The notes beneath the pieces were generated by a model, which was not told the origin of the DNA, made no database searches, and saw only the letters and a list, made by a program, of their open reading frames with translations. The position numbers were made by a program, and so were the translations under genes. From Bacillota bacterium (GTDB taxonomy: Bacteria > Bacillota > Clostridia > Acetivibrionales > DTU013), in the NCBI GenBank assembly GCA_023435305.1, contig JAEYRV010000033.1:1-33172 (forward strand): 33,172 bases of DNA, written 5' to 3'. Within the stretch, counting starts at the first letter, position 1; every line of letters starts with the position of its first letter. This document shows positions 7,475 through 15,120 of this stretch, one piece after another.

Positions 7475-9133
7475 ATGCTTAATTCAACCGACACCAGGAC
7501 AACGATAAAAACATTACTTTATTACACGATTGCAGTTGCTGTGTTCATTTTCGGCTTCAGCGCTTTCAACAATCTGGGGTTTATTGCTGCAGCCCCGCAG
7601 ATCAAAGCGGCACTGGCCCTGCTCCTGATCGTTGGAGTATCGTTTTTGAAGATCCCCACCGACTTTTCATTTCTAATATGCGGCGTCCTTGGAAGCTTCA
7701 TAATGGGGATCCCTCTGTCACAATACACTGAATTTCTGTATAAGCAATCCAGTTCAACGTCCATATTCATGATGGCCGTATCCGGAGCTGTGATCGCAGC
7801 CATATCACGCAACGATATTCTGGATGCACTCAAGCAGACAAACCGGGATATCGAGCCTGAAAGGTATGCGGACCTTGAACATCAGGCATCGGTATTCTGC
7901 CTGTTTTCAAGACTGCAGGGCTTCATACAAAAGCTCGGAAAAAAATCTCGCTTTTTGGCCGCAGTAGTGTTCCTGCTGCAGAATATCCTCTTGTTTGTTT
8001 CTTCGGTGGTTGCCGCCCAGACCTTCTCCGCCATGTTCAGATCCGGCAGGAAGAAGTCTTCGGAAGAATCCTCGTATAAAAATGCGGGCATTCTCTGCAT
8101 GTGCGTATCGGGCTGTCTGCTCGTGTTTTTCTTCATGAAATCCCCCTGGTGGCTTTTCTTTATGGGGCTGGCAAAGGATGTTACGGTCAATCTTCCCATA
8201 GCCGTAGTGATATATGCGTTCTTTTCCTTTGTACACGGATATCATCTTATCTCAAAGGGAGAAAGCCTGTCCCCGGCTGAACCTGAGAAAGCGCCTGACA
8301 GGCATCCATTGGCGGGAAGACATTTTCTGATCTATCTTGGCCTGATCGTCGCATTCCTGGCATTCACCCTCCCCGGAGCCATTTCATATATCGGTTCGGC
8401 AAATATGACGGCCGCCGGCGGAGGCGCATTTTCCTCCTCCGACTATATCAACCTTGGGATCTCGCTTATCTTTGTTATCATAGTTGCAGCCATCGTTGCA
8501 GCGGTGATCATAACCAGAAGGCTGATGGTTGCAAACAGGCTGGTACAGGGCGGCGGCAATACCATCCTTGAAATGAAGGATATAATTCTCGGAGACAAGG
8601 GGATCAAATCCGTTATCTCCCTTATTATACTGGTTACTACCATACTGTCCTTCCGTGACATGATCAAGTTGTGTGTGGGCTCTGCCGCAGGCGATGCTTC
8701 TGCGGCGGCAGCTCCTGTCAGCATAAATATTTTCGGGACAGACGGACTGATCGTCCTTGCCGGCGGCCTTGCGATCCTTGCTGTCGTGGCTTTTATCGGC
8801 TGGATCCTCGGCTCGAACTTCGGCGCCTTCAGCATCGGCTGGATCGTTTTCGGCATACTTTCCGCAAAGATCCCTGTTTTGAACAATGAGCAGGTCAAGC
8901 GCTGGATCCTCGAAAGCATCATAATCGTATCCACCCTGTGCAACCAGGCATCACCCCAATCCAGCAATGCCGGGCCCCTTGTCGAAGACAAGACTCAGCA
9001 GCCGGGGAAAATACAGAAGGATGCATGGAAGGTCAAGAGCTATTTTGGCTTGAGCGCGCTCAAGGTCCAGGCAGCGGCAGTTGTCATCTGCGTCATCCTT
9101 TCCGGCGTATTGACCGGCTTTGGCATAATCTAA
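7475..9133 (+). CDS. Polytopic membrane protein, possible ion-transporter-like fold, 552 aa
   Basis: Starts at an ATG preceded by GGGAGG. About 12 hydrophobic segments are visible, for example near 14-36, 44-60, 94-112, 160-182, 203-230, 284-305, 326-347, 377-393, 424-446, 450-466, 479-489 and 532-550. A charged cytoplasmic-type stretch lies at 115-160 and a hydrophilic loop at 260-282. A conserved-looking polar break inside a hydrophobic region, NQASPQSSN (490-498), recalls the Ser-Pro hairpins of NhaC/ion-transporter-superfamily carriers, but I cannot confirm membership. It lies between the unknown protein and the membrane kinase in an apparent operon. It could be the kinase's channel, transporter or sensor partner. 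Confidence 0.8.
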   Translation: MLNSTDTRTTIKTLLYYTIAVAVFIFGFSAFNNLGFIAAAPQIKAALALLLIVGVSFLKIPTDFSFLICGVLGSFIMGIPLSQYTEFLYKQSSSTSIFMMAVSGAVIAAISRNDILDALKQTNRDIEPERYADLEHQASVFCLFSRLQGFIQKLGKKSRFLAAVVFLLQNILLFVSSVVAAQTFSAMFRSGRKKSSEESSYKNAGILCMCVSGCLLVFFFMKSPWWLFFMGLAKDVTVNLPIAVVIYAFFSFVHGYHLISKGESLSPAEPEKAPDRHPLAGRHFLIYLGLIVAFLAFTLPGAISYIGSANMTAAGGGAFSSSDYINLGISLIFVIIVAAIVAAVIITRRLMVANRLVQGGGNTILEMKDIILGDKGIKSVISLIILVTTILSFRDMIKLCVGSAAGDASAAAAPVSINIFGTDGLIVLAGGLAILAVVAFIGWILGSNFGAFSIGWIVFGILSAKIPVLNNEQVKRWILESIIIVSTLCNQASPQSSNAGPLVEDKTQQPGKIQKDAWKVKSYFGLSALKVQAAAVVICVILSGVLTGFGII

Positions 9134-9136
9134 AAG

Positions 9137-9209
9137 CGGGGTCAGGCTTGAGAAATTCCCTTATTATAAGAATTAGTAATAATTAGGGAATTTCTCAAGC
9201 CTGACCCCG
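9137..9209. repeat. REP inverted pair, GAGAAATTCCC variant
   Basis: Forward copy 9138-9165 and reverse copy 9181-9208. Both arms differ from the other REPs in the same way (GAGAAATTCCC instead of AAAWATTCC), so the hairpin is preserved. The unit starts three nt after the stop of the membrane-protein gene. Confidence 0.95.
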
Positions 9210-9253
9210 GAGGTAACTCACGGAGGTAACTCAAGCCTGACCCCGAGCCTGAC
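9208..9253. repeat. 13-bp tandem duplication plus REP remnants
   Basis: CGGAGGTAACTCA is present twice head to tail (9208-9220 and 9221-9233). It is followed by a partial reverse REP (CTCAAGCCTGACCCC, 9230-9244) and a further stub, AGCCTGAC (9246-9253). Each 13-mer contains a GGAGG that resembles a ribosome site. The functional ribosome site of the kinase gene is the later GGAGGAG just before its ATG. Confidence 0.85.
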
Positions 9254-9270
9254 TTAGCTGGAGGAGAAAT

Positions 9271-12200
9271 ATGAACAATCAAATCACGGCATTATTGGAG
9301 AAAAAGTCCTACCTCCCGGCTCAGGAATTCGTATCGGAAGCCCTGGGCATACTGGAATGCGGCTTTCGGAAAATGGTCCTTTCACTGCTGGGAGAAGCCG
9401 CGGACAGTGAGATCCGTATGAAATCCATGTATCCCGAGATCGCAGCTCTGCAAAGGCCGTCATGGGGGTGCTGGAACGGTCTGCTGCTCGGCCTTCTGAA
9501 GGCACGCCGCAGTATCCTGAATACAGGCACGCTGGCTGAGAGAGAATCCATAGGCAGATGTAGAGGACTCGCGTCCGTCGCAGATGATATGGAGCTTTCC
9601 GTTGCCATCGAAGATAAACGCATTATGGAAATACTCGAAACGACGGGTTACCTGAGCGTTTCGCATAAACGCGCTTCCATCGTGAAGGCCCGGGAGCTGT
9701 TTGCCATTCCTATTTTCTTCAGAAACAGGATCGCCCATGACAATATCCAGGACGCGGCATGGTGGGAAGATACGGCACATGTGCTGTCGTACCTGCTCCA
9801 ATGGTATGCCGGCTCAACATTCGCCCGGTATGATTCATCCCTCTCCGCCTGTGATCCATGGCTGTTTGAGGAGTCGGGAGAGTTCTGGTGCTACAACGGG
9901 ATCAGCACAGATAAGAGCGAAAGCATTGTTCATTATGTTTCCATTAGCGGCAAAAACAAAGTTGACAGGGACAGAGCAGGCAAAGTTCTGCTTGGGTTCA
10001 AAAAGCTTCTCGGAGAGGAAGAGCTGCAGGAAGCCAATTTCAACAGGCTGCTGGGCAGGCTGTCGCCTGAGGAGGTAAAGGGCTTCATCCTTGGCGGCTA
10101 CATTGTCGGCGAAAAAGCCGGCGAGGGAGGTTTTGCGGATGTATATAAGGGAATCCAGCTCAGTACCGGCAGAAAGGTCGCGATCAAGGTACTGAAAACA
10201 GGCCTGTCCGACTCGGACAAACTGAGATTCCTGCATGAAGCCGAGTATCTTTCCATGTTCGATCACCCAAATATCGCGCGGATATTCGAGTATAATGAGC
10301 AGCCCTGGAGAAAATCACAGCTTTATGACCTGTCTGAGGAAGAGTGGTTCCGGGAGTTCCGGAAGAATCACGGAAGCGTGCTCACATACATAACGATGGA
10401 GTGGATCGAGGGAAAGAACCTTGACGATATGTACAAGGATCTTCTTGACAATAAAATGAGCGTGGCGGAGAAGGAGCTTGCCAAATGGTTCTGCGAAGCT
10501 GCGGGAGCTCTTGAGCTGATACATAATGCAAATCTGATTCATCGTGACATCACCCCTAAAAACATTATGGTGACCGAAAGCGGGACGGTCAAGCTGATGG
10601 ACTTCGGTATTTCCAGGACGCAGTACGACAACAGGACGGTTGTTACTTCCCATGGAAAAATGCTTGGTTCCGAGCCATACATGTCTCCCGAGCAGCTGGA
10701 TTATGAGCGGGCTAAAAACGAACTGGGACCAAGAAGCGACATTTACTCTCTTGGCGGGACCTTCTATGAGCTTTTTACACACAAACGCCTCTATGATCAC
10801 AACAATGATGCCGTGTCCATCGCTACAGCAAGCACAATGAAAATGCGCGGAGAGAGGCCGGCAAGTCCGTTGCAGCTAAACAGCAGCCTATCCTGGGAGA
10901 TCTCGACGATCCTGATGGGATGTCTGGAAAATGAGCCCGGAGACAGATATCAGACCGCACACCAGTTGAAAGAGGATATCCTTCGCTATCTTGAAGACCT
11001 GCCTATCGAATATAAAAAGCCGGGCTTTACAAGGCGGCTGCAGCTCATGTACAGGAGAAACGCAAGGACCGTCAGGTTGACCGGGGCTTTTGTACTTCTC
11101 GCCATAGTGATGACCTCGGTATACATATACAAAATCGAGAACAGCAACCATCAACTGACCCAATTGAATGGAAAGTTGACAGATCAGATCTCTTTGACGG
11201 AGCAACAGCGGAAAATAGCATTAGAAAACGAAACTGAGGCAGTCAGACAGCAAAAAGCCGCCGAAGAAAATGCCAGACTTGCAGCGCTGAATGAAAAGAC
11301 CGCACTGGATAATCTGGATGAGGCGCAAAGACAGAAAGCACTTGCTCAGTCAAATGAGAAACTGGCTCTGGATAATGAGACGCTGGCCTTGCAAAATGAG
11401 GAAAAAGCAACAGCCTCCATGCTTCTTGCCAAAAAGAATGAAAAAGCGGCAAAAGAACAACGGGATACCGCTCTCGAAAACCAGTCCCGGTATCTTGCGG
11501 GCCTATCCGATGAAGAACTCGCATCAGGCAACAGGACCCTTGCCATCAGGCTGGCTCTTGCCGCGCTGCCCAAAGATATCACCAAACCCGACAGACCTTT
11601 TGTGATGGAAGCGATGAGTGCGCTGACCAAGGCGCTTGCCGACATCCGACCTTCGCGCAGTATACTGCAGTTGGATAATCTGCCTGATAGTGTTGCAGTC
11701 AGTTCCAATGGAGAATATATTGTTACAAAGACTTCCTCAGAATATAACTCAATAAGGGTGTGGAAGATTTCCAGCGGCAAGGAAGCGGAAACCTTCAAAG
11801 ATCTGAGGAGCAACAGGAATAATTCATGCGTGAGTGATGACGGGAATACTATCGCAGTGATCGATGCGATAGAATCAGATGGGACCGCCGGCAGCAATAG
11901 CAGCTATGTCGCACGGATATACGACGTTAACACAGGCAAGCTCATTAATACAATAAACATATACGGCAATTTCTACAGCTGTTACCTCAGTCCCAAAGGG
12001 AATGTCCTCATCCTTCAAAATTCCGGCAGCCGGACTCTGCTCCATGTAAAGAGCGGCAGGACCATAGCAAAGGATATGACCGCAGAAATCCTGTTCAGCC
12101 CTGATGAGAAGTTTGCAATTGAGTATCATCCTTCAAAACTTTCCGATTACACAGTGACTTTGTTTGACACAAACTCGAGCCTGTCCGACATGACCAAGTG

Positions 12201-13989
12201 GAAGGTCAAAGGTACGACTCTAGTGTCCGGGAAACCCGTGCACGTCATATACAGCGGTAATTCCGGCAAGATAGCGTTTAGTATGCAAACTAGCGGCATG
12301 TGGCTGGCGGAGATCTATGATACAAACAGCCTTGCAAATACCTCAGTGTTTAAAATCAGAACAGATTCCATATCCTCCATGGCCTTTTCGGATAATGGGA
12401 AGTATCTGGCTCTGGGCTTATCGAAAGGTACCGTCATCATTGGCGACGCCGGCACCGGCAATATAATACGGCAGGTAGTGCACGAAGGTCCGACCTATAA
12501 CGATCCTTCGTCAGGAGAAAACAGCAAGACTGCAATTTTATCAAATATCGTCTTCAGCAGGGATGCCAGCAGTTTCTTCACCTCATCCTACTCCGGCAAT
12601 GTAAAAAGATGGGACACACAAAGCGGTGTGAACCTGGATACATACCATCATGAAGGTTATGTGCATCAGGCTGTCTTAACGCCGGATCAGAAAAAAATCG
12701 TCAGCATATCACTGGATAAAACTGCGAGAGTCTGGAATATCGATCCCGAGGGCAAAAGTCAGATCGCGATCGAAAACACGCGCTACTACGGCACCGACGG
12801 GATCAATATGTATGCAAAGTTGATGGAGGATGGGTGGTGGATTGACCCTAAATATAAGGCATATAACATCAGCAACGGCTCTGTAAGATACGGGACACCG
12901 TATATTGATACGGTCGAGCAAAATACAGCTTTTGGTCTGAGCAAAAAGCCGGTAACCAGCGAGAAAACCGTCACGATCCCCGACAGGACTGCCGGCGGCA
13001 CTTACACCGGTGCTCCCGGAACTGTATTCAATATAAACGGAATAGTTACTTCCGCATGTATGAACGCAGATGAGAGCCTTATGGCAGTTTCATATATAGA
13101 CAATTCTTCTCACAATATAGCGATAGAACTGTCCGATATGGCAACCCGCAAAGTGCTCCATCGCTGGGAGATTCCGTACTCGGGATCAAGAAGGTCAGAT
13201 GTAAATTTCACTCCCGATGAAAAAAAGCTGATCGTCTGCAAAATAAATGACAATAAGACCTGGGATATGTACGTTTTCAGTACCATCGATTATTCACAAG
13301 TGCACTATAGCATAAGGGGTAAATACCCCAACTACCTGATCGGAAGGGACAGCCAAACTATTTATGCTGCGGAGAATACGAATGACAACGTTGTGATCAG
13401 GGAAGTCACTTCCGGCAGGACCATCGTCTCCGTAGAAAATGATAATGGCTGGAGGGAATCCTATGTTTATTTCAGCTTATCAGGCGATCTGGCTGTTGTA
13501 TACACGAGCAGACAGGAAGGCGCCGGGAACATTTCGGCAGGTAATTTCGTTTATGAATGTTTTGACCTCAAGACAGGAAAATCCTTATTCAGAACAACAG
13601 AAAGCACCAACTATATCGGCCAGATAGCCTTCAGCAGTAATGGAAGGTTTGTTGCAATACACACCCTCGGTGAGAAATTCTGTCGCCTCTGGGATATAAA
13701 CAGCGGAACGAAAACAGAGATCCCTCCAGCCGCTGGTCATATCGTAGGTTTAGCTTTTACTCCGGACAGCGACAGTCTGATCATTGCTGAAAATAGCGAC
13801 AATACCAAAGAACCTGATTACAAAACCTATTTCATTAAATATAAACTGTACAGCTCACAAGAGGCATTAAGCATAGCAAAAGCGCTGCTTGAGGATACCG
13901 AGCTCACGCAGGAGGAAAAGGTGCGTTACTTCGTCTCGGAGGGCACGGGGTCAGGCTTGAAAAATTCCTTTATTCAGACTCAAAACTGA
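9271..13989 (+). CDS. HEPN-like / Ser-Thr protein kinase / TM / coiled-coil / WD40 giant protein, 1572 aa
   Basis: Starts at an ATG with GGAGGAG upstream. Residues 1-~180 are helical and contain RNRIAH (151-156), matching the R-N-x(3)-H signature of HEPN domains. The kinase domain is about 276-575. It has glycine loop GEGGF (284-288), VAIK with Lys306, alpha-C Glu323, HRDITPKN with Asp426, DFG (444-446) and YMSPEQ (470-475), so all catalytic residues are intact. A single membrane helix (about 601-619) follows, then a heptad-rich coiled coil (622-735) with repeated ALENE/ALDNE units. After an AIRLALAALP linker come about 14 WD40-like blades (800-1535; e.g. KTARVWNI, CRLWDINSG), enough for two seven-bladed propellers. 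By topology the kinase is probably cytoplasmic and the propellers external. The last ~15 residues (from GTGSGLKN) come from the inserted REP/RAYT element. Confidence 0.93.
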   Translation: MNNQITALLEKKSYLPAQEFVSEALGILECGFRKMVLSLLGEAADSEIRMKSMYPEIAALQRPSWGCWNGLLLGLLKARRSILNTGTLAERESIGRCRGLASVADDMELSVAIEDKRIMEILETTGYLSVSHKRASIVKARELFAIPIFFRNRIAHDNIQDAAWWEDTAHVLSYLLQWYAGSTFARYDSSLSACDPWLFEESGEFWCYNGISTDKSESIVHYVSISGKNKVDRDRAGKVLLGFKKLLGEEELQEANFNRLLGRLSPEEVKGFILGGYIVGEKAGEGGFADVYKGIQLSTGRKVAIKVLKTGLSDSDKLRFLHEAEYLSMFDHPNIARIFEYNEQPWRKSQLYDLSEEEWFREFRKNHGSVLTYITMEWIEGKNLDDMYKDLLDNKMSVAEKELAKWFCEAAGALELIHNANLIHRDITPKNIMVTESGTVKLMDFGISRTQYDNRTVVTSHGKMLGSEPYMSPEQLDYERAKNELGPRSDIYSLGGTFYELFTHKRLYDHNNDAVSIATASTMKMRGERPASPLQLNSSLSWEISTILMGCLENEPGDRYQTAHQLKEDILRYLEDLPIEYKKPGFTRRLQLMYRRNARTVRLTGAFVLLAIVMTSVYIYKIENSNHQLTQLNGKLTDQISLTEQQRKIALENETEAVRQQKAAEENARLAALNEKTALDNLDEAQRQKALAQSNEKLALDNETLALQNEEKATASMLLAKKNEKAAKEQRDTALENQSRYLAGLSDEELASGNRTLAIRLALAALPKDITKPDRPFVMEAMSALTKALADIRPSRSILQLDNLPDSVAVSSNGEYIVTKTSSEYNSIRVWKISSGKEAETFKDLRSNRNNSCVSDDGNTIAVIDAIESDGTAGSNSSYVARIYDVNTGKLINTINIYGNFYSCYLSPKGNVLILQNSGSRTLLHVKSGRTIAKDMTAEILFSPDEKFAIEYHPSKLSDYTVTLFDTNSSLSDMTKWKVKGTTLVSGKPVHVIYSGNSGKIAFSMQTSGMWLAEIYDTNSLANTSVFKIRTDSISSMAFSDNGKYLALGLSKGTVIIGDAGTGNIIRQVVHEGPTYNDPSSGENSKTAILSNIVFSRDASSFFTSSYSGNVKRWDTQSGVNLDTYHHEGYVHQAVLTPDQKKIVSISLDKTARVWNIDPEGKSQIAIENTRYYGTDGINMYAKLMEDGWWIDPKYKAYNISNGSVRYGTPYIDTVEQNTAFGLSKKPVTSEKTVTIPDRTAGGTYTGAPGTVFNINGIVTSACMNADESLMAVSYIDNSSHNIAIELSDMATRKVLHRWEIPYSGSRRSDVNFTPDEKKLIVCKINDNKTWDMYVFSTIDYSQVHYSIRGKYPNYLIGRDSQTIYAAENTNDNVVIREVTSGRTIVSVENDNGWRESYVYFSLSGDLAVVYTSRQEGAGNISAGNFVYECFDLKTGKSLFRTTESTNYIGQIAFSSNGRFVAIHTLGEKFCRLWDINSGTKTEIPPAAGHIVGLAFTPDSDSLIIAENSDNTKEPDYKTYFIKYKLYSSQEALSIAKALLEDTELTQEEKVRYFVSEGTGSGLKNSFIQTQN

Positions 13990-15005
13990 AACGCTCTTCA
14001 AACCTGCGCACTAATTCGTCAACCAACTGGGTACCTCGGATTTCCCCACTCAAAATTTTCGATATCATCGATGGCTGCAGATTTAGTTTTTCTGCTAAAT
14101 CTTTTCTAGATATATCACAAAATTTGTCGCATAATCGGACTATTGCCTTTCTGGCATCAGAATATTTTTGTATCTTGGACCTGCGCAGTATATCCTCGAC
14201 GGCTATATCAGATTCTTTAGATACTTCGCCAATTATATCGTCGAATTTGATTTCTTTACTGTCCACTTCCTTTGTCATTGTGCTGTCAGTTGGCTGTATA
14301 CTGTCATTTAGCTGTATACTTTCTTTTTGTAAAACAGTAAGGTATTCTTCAAACGAAATCTCTTCCGGTTCAATTCTCATTAGTCGTAAATACTCTTTTT
14401 GTGCCACTGCAGGATTCGTGGACAGCATCCCCAGAATATACTTTACATCTACCAGTGGATCGCTTTTTCCCGATAAATAGCTCTTGTGACTGCTCCATTC
14501 ATAATTTAAGCCTTGCTGAAAACCGGCTTCAACCGGATTTTTGTGTATGTATTTAATGAGCTGCCATAAATAGCTTTCCTTATTACATAACAGCGCTTTA
14601 TACCTCTGTTGAAAAACATGTCCTGTTCTGTTGTATTTTTTATTATAGTACTGTGTGAAGCTCTGTTGAATCCCCTGCATTATCCTTGATAGGGGCACTT
14701 CTCCGGTCTCAAGCAGGAGATGTACATGATTGCTCATTATGCAATAAGCATAGATATCGAACTTATATTTCTCCTTATATTTTAATATGTATTTAACATA
14801 TTTCTCTTTTTCTTCTTCTACCAGGATATGTTCACCATTATTTCCCCGGCACATGACATGATATAATGCTCCTTTATATTCCATTCGAGTAGTTCTTGGC
14901 ATAACATCACCCCCACATTTTTACATTTTATCATATATGTGGACATACAACAAGCCTTATCAATCCATTTTTTTGATAATAAGGGAATTTTTCAAGCCTG
15001 ACCCC
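13947..15005 (-). mobile_element. RAYT element bounded by inverted REP ends
   Basis: A 1059-bp unit with a forward REP at the left (13947-13974), the transposase gene on the minus strand, and a reverse REP at the right (14978-15005). The ends differ at one position only (CCTTTATT versus CCCTTATT). Removing exactly this interval joins the kinase frame as Glu-Gly-Thr-Gln-stop (TAA at 15010-15012). This strongly suggests an insertion into the last codons of the kinase gene. No target-site duplication is seen, as expected for HUH/Y1-type transposition. Confidence 0.85.
13970..14902 (-). CDS. rayT: REP-associated tyrosine transposase (RAYT, Y1/HUH), 310 aa
   Basis: Single-strand DNA transposase of the IS200/IS605-related Y1 superfamily. 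It starts MPRTTRMEYKGALYHVMCRGN, has the HUH motif in SNHVHLLLE (His59, His61), and a candidate catalytic tyrosine at 85/86 (SFTQYYNKKYNRTGHVFQQRY). After about residue 190 comes an extra C-terminal part: a low-complexity linker with DSIQ/DST repeats, then a DnaA-C/HTH-like domain (RKDLAEKLNLQPSMISKIL). Its TAA stop is formed by the first bases of the left REP, and its 3' end overlaps the end of the kinase frame antisense. It probably recognises and mobilises the REP hairpins scattered over the window. The gene looks intact. Confidence 0.95.
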   Translation of the reverse strand: MPRTTRMEYKGALYHVMCRGNNGEHILVEEEKEKYVKYILKYKEKYKFDIYAYCIMSNHVHLLLETGEVPLSRIMQGIQQSFTQYYNKKYNRTGHVFQQRYKALLCNKESYLWQLIKYIHKNPVEAGFQQGLNYEWSSHKSYLSGKSDPLVDVKYILGMLSTNPAVAQKEYLRLMRIEPEEISFEEYLTVLQKESIQLNDSIQPTDSTMTKEVDSKEIKFDDIIGEVSKESDIAVEDILRRSKIQKYSDARKAIVRLCDKFCDISRKDLAEKLNLQPSMISKILSGEIRGTQLVDELVRRFEERFSFESE

Positions 15006-15016
15006 ACAATAACCGC

Positions 15017-15056
15017 AATAAAAAAGGAAACGGATATGTGCAATCACCGTTTCCTT
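15017..15056 (-). terminator. Intrinsic terminator for the hemicellulose operon (possibly bidirectional)
   Basis: AAGGAAACGG (15024-15033) pairs with CCGTTTCCTT (15047-15056) around a 13-nt loop. Read on the minus strand the stem is followed by a run of T (15018-15025 complement), a good Rho-independent terminator for the GH120 gene. On the plus strand only GGATTTT follows, so it could weakly end the kinase operon too. The RAYT insertion now separates the kinase gene from it. Confidence 0.8.
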
Positions 15057-15092
15057 GGATTTTGCAGGCGCCTCATCAGTGCCTCAATAAAA

Positions 15093-15120
15093 AATAAAGG
15101 AATTTTTCAAGCCTGACCCC
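15093..15120 (-). repeat. Single REP overlapping the GH120 stop codon
   Basis: One REP copy oriented with the GH120 gene. Its GGTCAGGCTTGA segment encodes the last residues Gly-Gln-Ala and the TGA. Deleting it in silico gives five further codons (VLLRH) and a TGA in the original frame. Confidence 0.95.

Noticed and set aside
14903..14977. Regulatory RNA upstream of the transposase gene
   Set aside because: AT-rich with no convincing stem beyond the REP itself; only ordinary leader sequence can be supported.
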